DNA of 64,000 nucleotides from Streptomyces sp. 71268 (GCF_029392895.1 NZ_CP114200.1:5115001-5179000); one strand, 5' to 3'. Shown: positions 43,942 to 53,866, numbered from the stretch's first letter. Notes: generated from the letters alone by a model not told the origin. Made by a program: numbers and translations.

Positions 43942-45810
43942 CTAACGCTCGGTGGCCTTCGTCCCTCCCGTCCCCTCCGCATCTCCCGGGCCTGGTGCGA
44001 CGGCCGGTTGGTCCGGCGTGGCGGCCAGTTCCGCCTGCATGGTGGCGCGTAGCCGCAACGTGCCGACCAGCCGTTGGAACGCCTCCGACCAGTAGCCGAT
44101 CGCCCCCGGTGCGCCGTCGCGGGGTTCCTCCGCTATCGCGGTCAGCACCTCAAGCCGATCGGCCAGCGCCGGGTCGAGGCACCGCTCGGCAAGGCCCATC
44201 ACCCCGCTGAAGCTCCAGGGGTAACTGCCCGCGTCGCGGGCGATGTCGAGGGCGTCCACCACCGCGCGGCCCAGCGGTTCGGCCCACGGCACCGTACAGA
44301 CGCCGAGCAGCCGGAACGCGTCGGACAAGCCGTGCACCGCGATGAACTCCGCCACCCACGCGGCCCGCTCCGCCGCCGGCAGCACCGCCAACAACTTGGC
44401 CGGATCGCGCCAGGACGGGCCGGCGGCCGTCGGGGACAGGTGACCGCCGAGCGCCGCCTGCGCCGCGCGGGCGCCACCGGCGGGCGCGCCTCCCGGTCGA
44501 ACGCCGGCGCCTCCCTGCCCGCCGCCCGGGTGCCCGCCGCCCTGGGGCGCGGGGGCGGGCGGGCCGGTGAGCGGCGCCGACGGGTCGGTCTCCGGGGTGT
44601 TGAGCAGGGCGCGGGCCCAGTCGGCGTTCCGCTGTCGCACGGCGGCACGGCCCCAGGCCGCGTGCAACTCGGCCTGCCAGTCGTCGGTGACCGGCAGGGC
44701 GAGGATCTGCGCGGGCGTGCGCCCGCCGAACCGCTCGAGCCAGGCGTCGAGCGGGGTCGCCTCCACCAACTGGCCCAACCACCAGGCGCGTTCTCCGCGC
44801 CCCGACGGCGGCTTGGCGATGACGCCGTCGCGCTCCATCTCGCTGTCGCAGCTCGCGGGCGGTGCCACGGCCAGTACGGGGTGGCCCGCGTCCTCGCGCA
44901 GGGTGACGCAGGCCGTCGAGCGGGCGGCCATCCGCGCGGCGAGCGCGGAGCCGGGTAGTGCCGCGAGCAGTTCGGCCGCGGTGGAGCGCACATTGCGGCT
45001 GCGGTCGGACAGGGCCTGCTCCACGAAGGGCTCGTCGGCCTGCGAGAGGCCCTCGCGCAACGAGTCGAGGAACATCAACCGGTCCTCGGCGCGCTCGGTG
45101 CCCCACGTGCTGGAGAGGAGGGCCAGCGCCGCGGCCGGGTCCCGGCGGCGCAGCGAGGCCAGCAACGCCACCCGCTCGGCGAACAGCCCCTCCTCCCAGA
45201 CGCGCTGGGTCGCCGCCGCGTCCAGCGCGGCACCGGGGGCCGCGGGATCGGACGCGCCGGCTGGTGCGCCGCCGCGCAGGGCGAACTTCCAGTCCGGGTT
45301 GAGCCGCGCCAGCCACAGCGCTCGCGGGCCCGCGAGGGTGAGCGCGGCCGGGCGCAGGTCGGTGCGCGCGCGGGCCGCGTCGAGCAGGGCGGGGAGCAGG
45401 GCCGAGGGCGCCCGGTAGCCGTGTCGATTGGCGGCGGAGAGCCACTGCGGCAGCAGTTCCGCCAGGTCGGGTGCGGTCCGCGAGCCGCTGCCCCCGGAGC
45501 TGGCGCGCTCGGTGAGCAGCATGGCCAGCCGCACGCGGGCCGCGGGCGGCAGACCCGGCCGCGGGTCGGCGGGCGCCGGGGCGGGGCCGCGCCGCGCGGC
45601 GGCGGGACGCAGCCCCGCCCGGCGCCGCACGGTACTGATCGCGGCGGCTTCCAGGAGTGCCGCCGCGGGGTCCTGGCCCGGCCGCGCGGCCACCGGCGGC
45701 GTGCGCCGGTCGGTGCCGAGGAGCGCGGCGGCCAGCAGGTCGCCCCAGTCGGCCACGGGGCGTACGCCCTCGGGCGCCGGCGGGGCAGCCGAGGTGTCGG
45801 TCAACGTCAC
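43942..45810 (-). CDS. DUF5691 protein of the MoxR-VWA module
   Basis: A 622-aa, Ala/Arg-rich, HEAT-like helical protein of the DUF5691 type, always found beside the SWIM, MoxR and VWA genes. Visible landmarks are WGDLLAAALLGTDRR at the start, AANRHGYRAPSALLPALLDAARA, LSQADEPFVEQALSDRSRNVRSTAAELLAALPGS (a HEAT-like repeat) and EPLGRAVVDALDIA. GTG 45810 has GGAGG six bases upstream. No catalytic motif is seen. It is probably a scaffold or adaptor of the AAA+/VWA machine. A terminator-like hairpin separates it from the SWIM gene, so it may have its own promoter despite sharing the strand. Confidence 0.78.
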   Translation of the reverse strand: MTLTDTSAAPPAPEGVRPVADWGDLLAAALLGTDRRTPPVAARPGQDPAAALLEAAAISTVRRRAGLRPAAARRGPAPAPADPRPGLPPAARVRLAMLLTERASSGGSGSRTAPDLAELLPQWLSAANRHGYRAPSALLPALLDAARARTDLRPAALTLAGPRALWLARLNPDWKFALRGGAPAGASDPAAPGAALDAAATQRVWEEGLFAERVALLASLRRRDPAAALALLSSTWGTERAEDRLMFLDSLREGLSQADEPFVEQALSDRSRNVRSTAAELLAALPGSALAARMAARSTACVTLREDAGHPVLAVAPPASCDSEMERDGVIAKPPSGRGERAWWLGQLVEATPLDAWLERFGGRTPAQILALPVTDDWQAELHAAWGRAAVRQRNADWARALLNTPETDPSAPLTGPPAPAPQGGGHPGGGQGGAGVRPGGAPAGGARAAQAALGGHLSPTAAGPSWRDPAKLLAVLPAAERAAWVAEFIAVHGLSDAFRLLGVCTVPWAEPLGRAVVDALDIARDAGSYPWSFSGVMGLAERCLDPALADRLEVLTAIAEEPRDGAPGAIGYWSEAFQRLVGTLRLRATMQAELAATPDQPAVAPGPGDAEGTGGTKATER

Positions 45811-46160
45811 GGTGTGCCTCCAGGGAAGGTGGGGCGGCGGGTGCGGCAGGTCGGCCGGTCACCCGGTTCGGCAGTGGTTCGGCAGTGGTTCGGCGACGCG
45901 AGGTGCTGGCCGCGCGCCCGCCGGGGCGTCCGGTCGGTGCGTCGGTCCGTCGGCGCGCCGGGCGTCGGCGCGCGGGGCGGCTCTGGTGTGGTGTCGCCCG
46001 GGCGCGTCGGCCACGGCGGGCGGGCTGACGGGGTGGGAGTGGTGGCTGTGTGGCGTGGCCACGTACCGGTTGCGCGTGCGCCCGTAACGGGGCGCACGCC
46101 TAACGCGGCGCGCACGTGGTGAGGCGCCCGCGTGGCGAGGGTGTGGCGCGGTCCGTGGCG
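45811..46160. other. Gap between the SWIM and DUF5691 genes
   Basis: About 350 bases without a gene. It contains GGTTCGGCAGT direct repeats at 45862-45893 (nearly three copies) and the SWIM terminator at 46074-46099. Confidence 0.45.
46074..46099 (-). terminator. Terminator of the SWIM gene
   Basis: A perfect 10-bp stem (GCGTGCGCCC and complement) with loop GTAACG, about 60 bases after the stop. Confidence 0.65.
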
Positions 46161-47780
46161 TCACGGTCCGGTGCGGCGGGCGCCGGAGGTGAGCGCGACC
46201 GGCGCGCCGTTCCAGGCGGTCAGCGGCACGAAGCCGCGGTGCCCGCACTCGCCGAAGACCGTGAGGGGGGCGCCGCCGGATATCGCGGTGAGCTGCCACA
46301 GGTTGCTCGTACAGCGCGGGTCGACGGGCAGGGCGAGTTCCCCGTCCGCGTCGGCGAGTTGCCAGCCGTCGTCGCCGGTCCGGGCCGCTGATCCGGTGGG
46401 GTCCGCCCCGCCGCCCCGCTGCCCGCCGCGCGGAGCGCCCGCGCCGGCGAGGGCCTCCAGGGTCGCCGCGTCCGGCACTGGGACGACCTGGGAGAGGACC
46501 ACGGGCCAGGCGTCGAGCCAGGGGTCGTCCCGCAGCGCGGTGCCGTACGCGGCCAGGGCGGTGGCGACATCCACGCCGGGCGGGGCCTGCGCGGCTGCGT
46601 CGGCCGCGCGCGTGGCGCCGGCGTGCGCCGCGGAGTCCGGGTCCGCGCCGGCGGACCGGGCCGGGGCGACGGCAGCCGCCAGTTCGGGTTCCGACAGGGT
46701 GGCGGGGGCGGGTGTGCCGCCGCCGTTCGTCGTCCCGTAACGCCGGCCGATGGCGGCGCGCAAGGGGCGGGCGGCCGGGTAGTACGCGAGGTCCGCGTCG
46801 AGCACCAGGCCGACCGGGAGGGCCAGTTCGGGGGCGCGGCCGGCGGCGCCGAAGGAGAGCAGCAGGGCCATCCGGCCCGTGCGCTCGCCGCGCAGCCAGA
46901 TCCGCCGGGTGGTCAGCTTGCCGTCGTCGCTGTCCTGCCGGCCGAGCACCAACCAGTCGTCGCGGACCGGCTCCGCCGTGGCCAGCAGCTCCGCCGTGTC
47001 CGTGGTCAGCCCGACCCGCGTGCGGGCCGTGGCGGCCAGCGGGGCGGGGAGGTCGGCCACGCGCTGGAATCCCTCGCTGAGCAGGTGCAGGAGAGCGCAC
47101 TCCTCCAGCAGGCGAGACGGCCAGCCGGCCCCCGACGTGGTGATCGCCCCCAGTTCCCGCACCCGCGCCGCGAGGCCCGGGGCCTGGGCGTCGACCATGC
47201 GGGCGGCCGTCTCCTCCCACTGCGCGTATCCGGAGCGGTCCGCGCCGGCCAGGCCGTCCCGCACGAGGTCGGTCAGCCGCTGCTCCAACTCGGTCGCGCC
47301 CGCGGCGACGCGTCGCTCGCGCTGCTCGATCCGCTCCGCGCGGCGCCGCGCCGCCGCCCCGTCGTCACCGGCCCCGGCCGCCCCCTCGCCGTCGCCCGCC
47401 CCCCGCGCGCCGGCGTACGAGGCCGCCTCGCGCTCCGCGCGCTCGCGCCGGCCGGTCAGCCACTCCGCGGCCCACGGTGGCGCCTCGGCGTCGGGCATCG
47501 GCTCCCCGGTGGCCCAGAGCAACAGCAGGCCCAGCGCGTGCTTGCACGGAAACTTGCGGCTCGGGCAACTGCACCGGTACGCCGGGCCCGAGAGGTCGAT
47601 CACGGTCTGGTACGGCTTGCTGCCGCTGCCCGAGCACAGCCCCCACAACGCCCCGTCGCGCACGCCGGTGCCCGACCACGGCGCGGGCGACGACAGCTTG
47701 CCGCCCGCCTTCTGTGACGCGGCGTCAGGAGCCAGCGCGAGCACCTGTTCCGCCGTCCATCGTTCCCCCTGCCAATTCAT
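46161..47780 (-). CDS. SWIM zinc-finger protein of the MoxR-VWA module
   Basis: A 539-aa protein with a SWIM zinc finger, C70-S-C72 then C79-K-H81 (YRCSCPSRKFPCKHALG), near the N-terminus. A long helical region and a beta-rich C-terminal part (WLRGERTGRMALLLSFG) follow. It corresponds to E. coli YehQ. SWIM fingers bind DNA or protein, and in Shu/Rad51-type complexes they act with recombinases. ATG 47780 lies seven bases after TAGCGT of a RecA-NDp-type promoter, so it is probably leaderless and DNA-damage-inducible. It diverges from the MoxR gene. The precise role is unknown. Confidence 0.85.
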   Translation of the reverse strand: MNWQGERWTAEQVLALAPDAASQKAGGKLSSPAPWSGTGVRDGALWGLCSGSGSKPYQTVIDLSGPAYRCSCPSRKFPCKHALGLLLLWATGEPMPDAEAPPWAAEWLTGRRERAEREAASYAGARGAGDGEGAAGAGDDGAAARRRAERIEQRERRVAAGATELEQRLTDLVRDGLAGADRSGYAQWEETAARMVDAQAPGLAARVRELGAITTSGAGWPSRLLEECALLHLLSEGFQRVADLPAPLAATARTRVGLTTDTAELLATAEPVRDDWLVLGRQDSDDGKLTTRRIWLRGERTGRMALLLSFGAAGRAPELALPVGLVLDADLAYYPAARPLRAAIGRRYGTTNGGGTPAPATLSEPELAAAVAPARSAGADPDSAAHAGATRAADAAAQAPPGVDVATALAAYGTALRDDPWLDAWPVVLSQVVPVPDAATLEALAGAGAPRGGQRGGGADPTGSAARTGDDGWQLADADGELALPVDPRCTSNLWQLTAISGGAPLTVFGECGHRGFVPLTAWNGAPVALTSGARRTGP

Positions 47781-47787
47781 GTCCACG

Positions 47788-47810
47788 ACGCTAGGCCACC
47801 CCACTGACAA
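47788..47810 (-). promoter_or_regulatory. RecA-NDp-type promoter of the SWIM gene
   Basis: On the minus strand TTGTCAGTG, eight bases, TAGCGT, then seven bases to the ATG. Same 9-8-6 spacing as the pcrA promoter. Confidence 0.75.
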
Positions 47811-47846
47811 TCGCGCTGACCTGCTGTTTCCCCAGCCCGAGCGGGA

Positions 47847-47869
47847 TTGTCAGAGGGGTGGTGCATGGT
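47847..47869 (+). promoter_or_regulatory. RecA-NDp-like promoter of the MoxR gene
   Basis: TTGTCAGAG, eight bases, CATGGT. One base of the -35 half and the first base of the -10 differ from the pattern. The MoxR start is 52 bases downstream, so this would give a short leader. Confidence 0.55.
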
Positions 47870-47921
47870 GGATGACGTCCCCGGCCGAAGCAGCCGGACG
47901 GGCAGGTGAAGAGGGGGATTT

Positions 47922-49100
47922 GTGACCGTGTCTGGAACCGCGAACACCGTGTCGGACACCGCGCGGGCCGCGTCGGAAGCCACCGCGACCGCCGACGCCG
48001 CACCGCAGAGCGAGGAGCGTCCGGAGGCGCTCCGACCGCACGCCGAGGACGCGTTCGCCGGGGAGTTGGCCGCCCTCGCCGCGGCCGACGACCGGCCGCG
48101 ACCGACCAACTGGCGGCTCTCGCCCTGGGCCGTGGCCACGTACCTGCTGGGCGGCACCCTGCCGGACGGCACCGTGATCACTCCGAAGTACGTGGGACCG
48201 CGCCGCATCGTCGAGGTCGCCGTGACGACGCTGGCCACGGACCGGGCGCTGCTGCTGCTCGGCGTGCCGGGCACCGCCAAGACCTGGGTGTCGGAGCACC
48301 TGGCGGCGGCGGTGAGCGGCGACTCGACCCTGCTGGTGCAGGGCACGGCTGGCACCTCGGAGGAGGCCATCAGGTACGGCTGGAACTACGCCCAGCTCCT
48401 GGCCCACGGGCCGAGCCGGGACGCCCTGGTGCCCAGCCCGGTGATGCGGGCCATGGCCGACGGCATGACCGCGCGCGTGGAGGAGCTGACCCGCATCCCG
48501 GCCGACGTGCAGGACACGCTGATCACCGTCCTGTCGGAGAAGACGCTGCCCATCCCGGAGTTGGGCGCCGAGGTGCAGGCGGTGCGCGGGTTCAACCTGA
48601 TCGCCACGGCCAACGACCGGGACCGGGGCGTCAACGAGCTGTCCAGCGCCCTGCGCCGCCGGTTCAACACCGTGGTGCTGCCGCTGCCCGCCACGCCCGA
48701 GGAGGAGGTCGAGATCGTCGCCCGCCGCGTCGACCAGCTCGGCACGTCGCTCGACCTGCCGTCCACGCCCGAGGCCATAGCGGAGATCAGGCGCGTGGTC
48801 ACCGTCTTCCGCGAGCTGCGCTCCGGGATGACCAGCGACGGCCGGACCAAGCTCAAGTCGCCGTCGGGCACGTTGTCCACGGCCGAGGCGATCTCGGTGG
48901 TCACCGGTGGCCTGGCGCTGGCCGCGCACTTCGGCGACGGCGTGCTGCGCGCGGACGACGTGGCGGCGGGCATCCTGGGCGCCGTCGTCCGCGACCCGGC
49001 CGCCGACCGGGTGATCTGGCAGGAGTACGTGGAGACGGTCGTGCGCGAGCGCGACGGCTGGAAGGACTTCTACCGCGCCTGCCGCGAGGTGAGCGCGTGA
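47922..49100 (+). CDS. MoxR-type AAA+ ATPase
   Basis: A 392-aa AAA+ ATPase of the YehL branch of MoxR proteins. Residues 1-55 are a variable N-terminus, then DRPRPTNWRLSPWAVATYLLGG. Walker A is GVPGTAKT near 117-124, and the Walker B/sensor region is around IPADVQDTLITVLSEKTLPIPELG, with FNLIATANDRDRG (sensor 1) and arginine finger candidates SSALRRRFN. It is a chaperone-like remodeller working with a VWA protein. GTG 47922 has GAGGGGG upstream. Its stop overlaps the next start (GTGA), so the VWA fusion is coupled to it. E. coli counterpart yehL. Confidence 0.9.
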   Translation: MTVSGTANTVSDTARAASEATATADAAPQSEERPEALRPHAEDAFAGELAALAAADDRPRPTNWRLSPWAVATYLLGGTLPDGTVITPKYVGPRRIVEVAVTTLATDRALLLLGVPGTAKTWVSEHLAAAVSGDSTLLVQGTAGTSEEAIRYGWNYAQLLAHGPSRDALVPSPVMRAMADGMTARVEELTRIPADVQDTLITVLSEKTLPIPELGAEVQAVRGFNLIATANDRDRGVNELSSALRRRFNTVVLPLPATPEEEVEIVARRVDQLGTSLDLPSTPEAIAEIRRVVTVFRELRSGMTSDGRTKLKSPSGTLSTAEAISVVTGGLALAAHFGDGVLRADDVAAGILGAVVRDPAADRVIWQEYVETVVRERDGWKDFYRACREVSA

Positions 49101-52100
49101 CGCACGCGCACGAGCGGGGAGCGTCCGCGTCCGACGCGGCGCGGGCGCTCCCCGAGACGGCCGGTGGGCGTGGGGGCGCGCGCACCGGCCCGGGCGCCGG
49201 GGTCGATACGGGGGCCGGCGGCCCAGCACGAGGCACGCGGTTGAGCGCGCGTGCCGGCACGGATGCAGGTTCGAGTGCGCCGTCGGGCGCGGTCGCGGCG
49301 CGGGCCGCGACCGCCCCCGGGGCGCCGTTCACGGCCGCGGGGGTGGCGATGTTCCGGCAGGGATCGGTTACGTGCGAGGAGAACGGGGTGGACGTTTCGT
49401 GGGGGAGCGCGGCGGAGGTCTCCGCCGACGCGGGAGTCGTCGCCGTAGCGGACGAGGCCGACGGCGGACCGTCCGCGGGGGAGGCACGGGCCCTGGCGCG
49501 GGCGGCCAGGGCGATCGGTGAGCGGACCGCGCGACCGGCCGGGCCGACCGCCGCGACCGACGGCGGCACGGGACCGCTGCTCCTCGGCGTCCGGCACCAC
49601 GGGCCGGGCTCGGCCCGCGCCGTGCTGGCCGCGCTGGAGCGGTGCGCGCCGAAGGCCGTGCTGATCGAGGGCCCGCCGGAGGGGGACGCGCTGCTGCCGC
49701 TGGCCGCCGACCCGCGGATGCGGCCCCCGGTCGCGCTGCTCGCGCACGTGGCGAACGAGCCGGGTCGGGCGGCGTTCTGGCCGCTCGCGGAGTTCTCGCC
49801 GGAGTGGGTGGCGATCCGCTGGGCCCTGCGGCACGACGTTCCGGTGCGCTTCATCGACCTGCCGGCGGCGCACACGCTGGCGCTCACCGGCGCGGGCGGG
49901 GAGGCCGGCGCCGACGCGCCGGGACGCGGGGGTCCCGACGCGGCGGTCGACGGTGACACCCCGGAAGATGCGGGCGACGCCCCGCGGGCCGGCGGCGCGC
50001 CGGTGCGGGTCGACCCGCTGGCGGCGCTCGCGGCAGCGGCGGGGTACGACGACCCCGAGCGATGGTGGGAGGACGTCGTCGAGCACCGGGGCGAGGCCGC
50101 GCCGGACGACGAGACCGACCGCCTCGTCGGGCCGGCGCGCGCGCTCGCCCAGGACGACGGGCCTGACGGGCACGCGACCGCCCGGGCCCGGGCGCTGGCC
50201 CCGTTCGCGGCCATCGGCGAGGCCATGGCCGTCCTGCGCGCCGAGCACGAACCCGCCGGACCGGACGGGTCCGCCGCGCAGGGCGGACCCGACAGCCGAG
50301 GCGAGCCCGATGACCGGGACGGCCGGGGCGACGAGGGCGGCCCGGGCAGCGCGGACGGCCCGGACCGGGACGCGGTGCGCGAGGCGCACATGCGGCTGCG
50401 GCTGCGCGAGGCGCGGCGCGAGTTCGGTGACGACGTCGCGGTCGTCTGCGGCGCCTGGCACGTGCCGGCGCTGACCACCAAGACGACCGTGGCCGCCGAC
50501 CGCGGGCTGCTGCGCGGCCTGCCGAAGGCCAAGGTGGAGCTGAGCTGGGTGCCGTGGACCCACCGCAGGCTGTCCCGCGCCAGCGGGTACGGCGCGGGCA
50601 TCACCTCGCCGGGCTGGTACGGGCACCTGTTCGGCGCGCCGGACCGCCCCGTGGAGCGCTGGCTGACGAAGGTCGCGGGGCTGCTGCGGGAGGAGGACTA
50701 CCCCGTGTCGACGGCGCACGTCATCGAGGCCGTACGGCTCGCGGACACCCTCGCCGTCCTGCGGGGCCGCCCGCTGGCGGGGCTCACCGAGACCACCGAC
50801 GCCATCCGGTCGGTGCTCTGCGAGGGGTCGGACGTGCCGCTGTCCCTGGTCCGCGAGCGCCTGGTGGTCGGCGACGACATCGGCGAGGTCCCCGACACGG
50901 CCCCCGCGACGCCGTTGCAGCGCGACCTGGCCCGGGCCCAGCGCGCCCTGCGCCTGAAGCCGACCGCGACCGACCGCGAGATGGAGCTCGACCTGCGGAA
51001 GGAGACCGACGCGGAGCGCAGCGCGCTGCTGCACCGGTTGGGGCTGCTCGGCATCGCGTGGGGCGTGCCGGCGCGCAACGTCCGCGCCAACGCGGGCACG
51101 TTCCGCGAGACATGGCGACTGCGGTGGGAGCCCGAACTGGCGGTACGGGTCGCCGAGGCCGGTGTCTGGGGAACCACGGTGCGCTCGGCCGCGACCGCGC
51201 GGGCGGCGGCCCTGGCCGTCGACGCGGAGGGGCTGGCCGACGTCACCGAACTGGCCGAGCGCTGCCTGCTCGCCGGGCTCCCCGACGCGCTCCCGGTCGT
51301 GATGCGGGTGCTCGCGGACCGGGCCGCGCTCGCCGCCGACGTGGGCCACCTCGCCCAGGCCCTGCCCGCGCTGGTGCGTTCCGTGCGCTATGGCGACGTG
51401 CGGGGCACGGACGCGGCGGCGCTCGGCGAGGTCGCCGTCGGCCTCGCCGAACGGGTCTGCGTCGGCCTGCCACCCGCCTGCGTGGGCCTGGACGCGGACG
51501 GCGCCGAGGAGATGCGCGGCCACCTGGACGCGGCCCACCGGGCCATCGGCCTGCTGGCCGAGACCCGCGCTCCGGCTGCCGGGCCCGCCGCCCCCGCGAC
51601 TTCGGGCACCCCACGGCCCGCCGGCCCCGTCGCCGTCACCGACGACGACAACCACGCCGACGCCGCCCCCGGCCCGGCCGGCGACGAGAGCCCGCGGGCA
51701 ACCGCCGACTCCGCAGGCACCGCGGCTCCGGGTACCCCACGGTCCACCGACCGCGTCGCCGTCGCCGACGATGACCACCACCCCGACGCCGCGCCCGGCT
51801 CGGCCGGGGACGACTGCCCACGAGCGGCCGCCGCCCCAGCCGTCCCCGCCACCCGCAGCGAACCGGGCCTGCGCACCCGCTGGACCGCCGTGCTGCGCGT
51901 GCTGGCGGAACGGGATGGCACGCCCGGCCTCATCCGGGGCCGGGCCGCCCGACTCCTGCTCGACGACAGCCAGTTGGCCGACGGCGAGGCCGCCCGACTG
52001 ATGGGTCTCGCCCTGTCGCCCGGCACGCCACCGGTCGCGGCAGCCGCCTGGATCGAGGGGTTCGTCGGTGGGGGAGCGGGCGGCGGCATGCTCCTCGTCC

Positions 52101-53866
52101 ACGACGAACGGCTGCTCGGCCTGGTGGACGACTGGCTGTGCGGCGTGGCACCCGAGGCGTTCACCGACGTCCTGCCGCTGCTGCGGCGCACCTTCTCCAC
52201 GTACGAGGAGGGGGTGCGCCGCACGCTCGGCGAACTCGTGCGCCGCGGCCCCGGCGGCGCACGCGCCGGTACCACCGCCGCCGCCCCGGCCGCGGGCTTC
52301 GGCCCGGACACCGACCTCGAGCGGGCGCGCGCCGTGCTGCCGACGCTGTGGGCCCTCCTCGGGATCGACGGCCCGGCCCCGGCGGGGCCACACCCCGCAC
52401 CGGTGGCGGCGACAGCGGCCGATCCGCAGGCCGCGCCCGGGAAACAGGCCGTGACGGGCGAACAGGTCGCCCCCCGGGAACAGGCCACGACCGGACAGCG
52501 GGCTACGGCCGAGACCGGGGAACCGGCCGGGGCGGCGGCCACGGCCGTTGCCTCGGCCGGGGCGCACGCGGCGTGCCGGCCCGCCGCCGGCCCGGCCGTG
52601 GCCGCGGCGACCACCGGGGGTGGAAGCGTCCGGGCCGAGGCGCCCGAGCGGGACGGCGACGCCGGCGCACCGGCGTCGCGCGTACCGGACGCCGAACGGC
52701 TGCGCCGGTGGCGCCTGGTGCTCGGCGGCGGCGATGGCGCCGACGGCACGGGCTGCGCGCTCGACGGACGGGACGCCGCGATGGACCGGACGTTGGAGGC
52801 GCTGTACGGGGCGAGCGGGGCCGGCGGGGCGAGCGGGCGCGGCAAGGGCGGCACGGCGGGGGGCCAGCGCTCCGCGGGGCTCGGCGACTCGGCGCCGCGC
52901 GTGGCCCGTTGGCTCGGCGACATCCGTACGTACTTCCCCACCTCCGTGGTGCAGGTCATGCAGCGCGACGCGATCGACCGGCTGGGCCTGTCCACGCTGC
53001 TCCTGGAGCCGGAGATGCTGGCGGCGGTGGAGGCCGACGTGCACCTGGTGGGCACGTTGCTCTCGCTCAACGAGGCGATGCCGGAGACGACCAAGGAAAC
53101 CGCGCGGGCCGTGGTGCGCAAGGTGGTGGAGGACCTGGAGAAGCGACTGTCCAGCCGCACGCGCGCCACGCTGAACGGCGCGCTCGACCGCTCCGCGCGG
53201 GTGAGCCGCCCCCGCCACCAGGACATCGACTGGAACCGCACGATCCGCGCCAACCTCGGGAACTACCTGCCCGAGTACCGCACGGTGATCCCCGAGCGGC
53301 TGATCGGGTACGGGCGGGCCGCGCGCGGGGTGAAGAAGGACGTCATCCTCTGCATCGACCAGTCGGGGTCGATGGCGGCCTCCGTCGTCTATGCCTCGGT
53401 GTTCGGCGCCGTGCTGGCCTCGATGCGCTCGCTCGCCACCCGCCTCGTCGTCTTCGACACGGCGGTCGTGGACCTCACGGACGAACTCGACGACCCGGTG
53501 GACGTGCTCTTCGGCACGCAACTGGGCGGCGGCACGGACATCAACCGCGCGCTGGCGTACTGCCAGTCGCAGATCACCCGGCCAGCCGACACCGTCGTCG
53601 TGTTGATCAGCGACCTGTACGAGGGCGGCATACGCGACGAGATGCTCGGGCGGGTGGCCGCGATGAAGGCGTCGGGCGTGCAGTTCGTGACGCTGTTGGC
53701 GCTGTCCGACGAGGGCGCGCCGTCGTATGACCGGGAGCACGCGGGGGCGCTCGCGGCGCTGGGCGCGCCGGCCTTCGCCTGCACGCCCGACCTGTTCCCC
53801 GACGTGATGGCAGCGGCTATCGAGCGACGTCAACTGCCCATACCAGATGGGGAGTCACATCGATAA
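49097..53866 (+). CDS. DUF5682-VWA fusion protein
   Basis: An uninterrupted 1589-aa frame. Residues 1-150 are disordered. DUF5682 (about 150-1093) opens with LLLGVRHHGPGSARAVLAALER and has IEGPPEGDALLPL and VVCGAWHVPAL. An Ala/Gln/Thr linker spans about 1093-1193. The VWA part (1195-1589) starts RVPDAERLRRWRLVLGGG and has the MIDAS set D1421-Q-S-G-S, GGTDINRAL and SDLYEGG. In E. coli (YehM and YehP), and in other Streptomyces as far as I recall, these are two proteins. A GTG at 52451 inside the linker overlaps an out-of-frame TGA (GTGA), possibly a relic start. GTG 49097 overlaps the MoxR stop. It is the metal-dependent substrate or partner arm of the MoxR ATPase. Confidence 0.82.
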   Translation: MTHAHERGASASDAARALPETAGGRGGARTGPGAGVDTGAGGPARGTRLSARAGTDAGSSAPSGAVAARAATAPGAPFTAAGVAMFRQGSVTCEENGVDVSWGSAAEVSADAGVVAVADEADGGPSAGEARALARAARAIGERTARPAGPTAATDGGTGPLLLGVRHHGPGSARAVLAALERCAPKAVLIEGPPEGDALLPLAADPRMRPPVALLAHVANEPGRAAFWPLAEFSPEWVAIRWALRHDVPVRFIDLPAAHTLALTGAGGEAGADAPGRGGPDAAVDGDTPEDAGDAPRAGGAPVRVDPLAALAAAAGYDDPERWWEDVVEHRGEAAPDDETDRLVGPARALAQDDGPDGHATARARALAPFAAIGEAMAVLRAEHEPAGPDGSAAQGGPDSRGEPDDRDGRGDEGGPGSADGPDRDAVREAHMRLRLREARREFGDDVAVVCGAWHVPALTTKTTVAADRGLLRGLPKAKVELSWVPWTHRRLSRASGYGAGITSPGWYGHLFGAPDRPVERWLTKVAGLLREEDYPVSTAHVIEAVRLADTLAVLRGRPLAGLTETTDAIRSVLCEGSDVPLSLVRERLVVGDDIGEVPDTAPATPLQRDLARAQRALRLKPTATDREMELDLRKETDAERSALLHRLGLLGIAWGVPARNVRANAGTFRETWRLRWEPELAVRVAEAGVWGTTVRSAATARAAALAVDAEGLADVTELAERCLLAGLPDALPVVMRVLADRAALAADVGHLAQALPALVRSVRYGDVRGTDAAALGEVAVGLAERVCVGLPPACVGLDADGAEEMRGHLDAAHRAIGLLAETRAPAAGPAAPATSGTPRPAGPVAVTDDDNHADAAPGPAGDESPRATADSAGTAAPGTPRSTDRVAVADDDHHPDAAPGSAGDDCPRAAAAPAVPATRSEPGLRTRWTAVLRVLAERDGTPGLIRGRAARLLLDDSQLADGEAARLMGLALSPGTPPVAAAAWIEGFVGGGAGGGMLLVHDERLLGLVDDWLCGVAPEAFTDVLPLLRRTFSTYEEGVRRTLGELVRRGPGGARAGTTAAAPAAGFGPDTDLERARAVLPTLWALLGIDGPAPAGPHPAPVAATAADPQAAPGKQAVTGEQVAPREQATTGQRATAETGEPAGAAATAVASAGAHAACRPAAGPAVAAATTGGGSVRAEAPERDGDAGAPASRVPDAERLRRWRLVLGGGDGADGTGCALDGRDAAMDRTLEALYGASGAGGASGRGKGGTAGGQRSAGLGDSAPRVARWLGDIRTYFPTSVVQVMQRDAIDRLGLSTLLLEPEMLAAVEADVHLVGTLLSLNEAMPETTKETARAVVRKVVEDLEKRLSSRTRATLNGALDRSARVSRPRHQDIDWNRTIRANLGNYLPEYRTVIPERLIGYGRAARGVKKDVILCIDQSGSMAASVVYASVFGAVLASMRSLATRLVVFDTAVVDLTDELDDPVDVLFGTQLGGGTDINRALAYCQSQITRPADTVVVLISDLYEGGIRDEMLGRVAAMKASGVQFVTLLALSDEGAPSYDREHAGALAALGAPAFACTPDLFPDVMAAAIERRQLPIPDGESHR

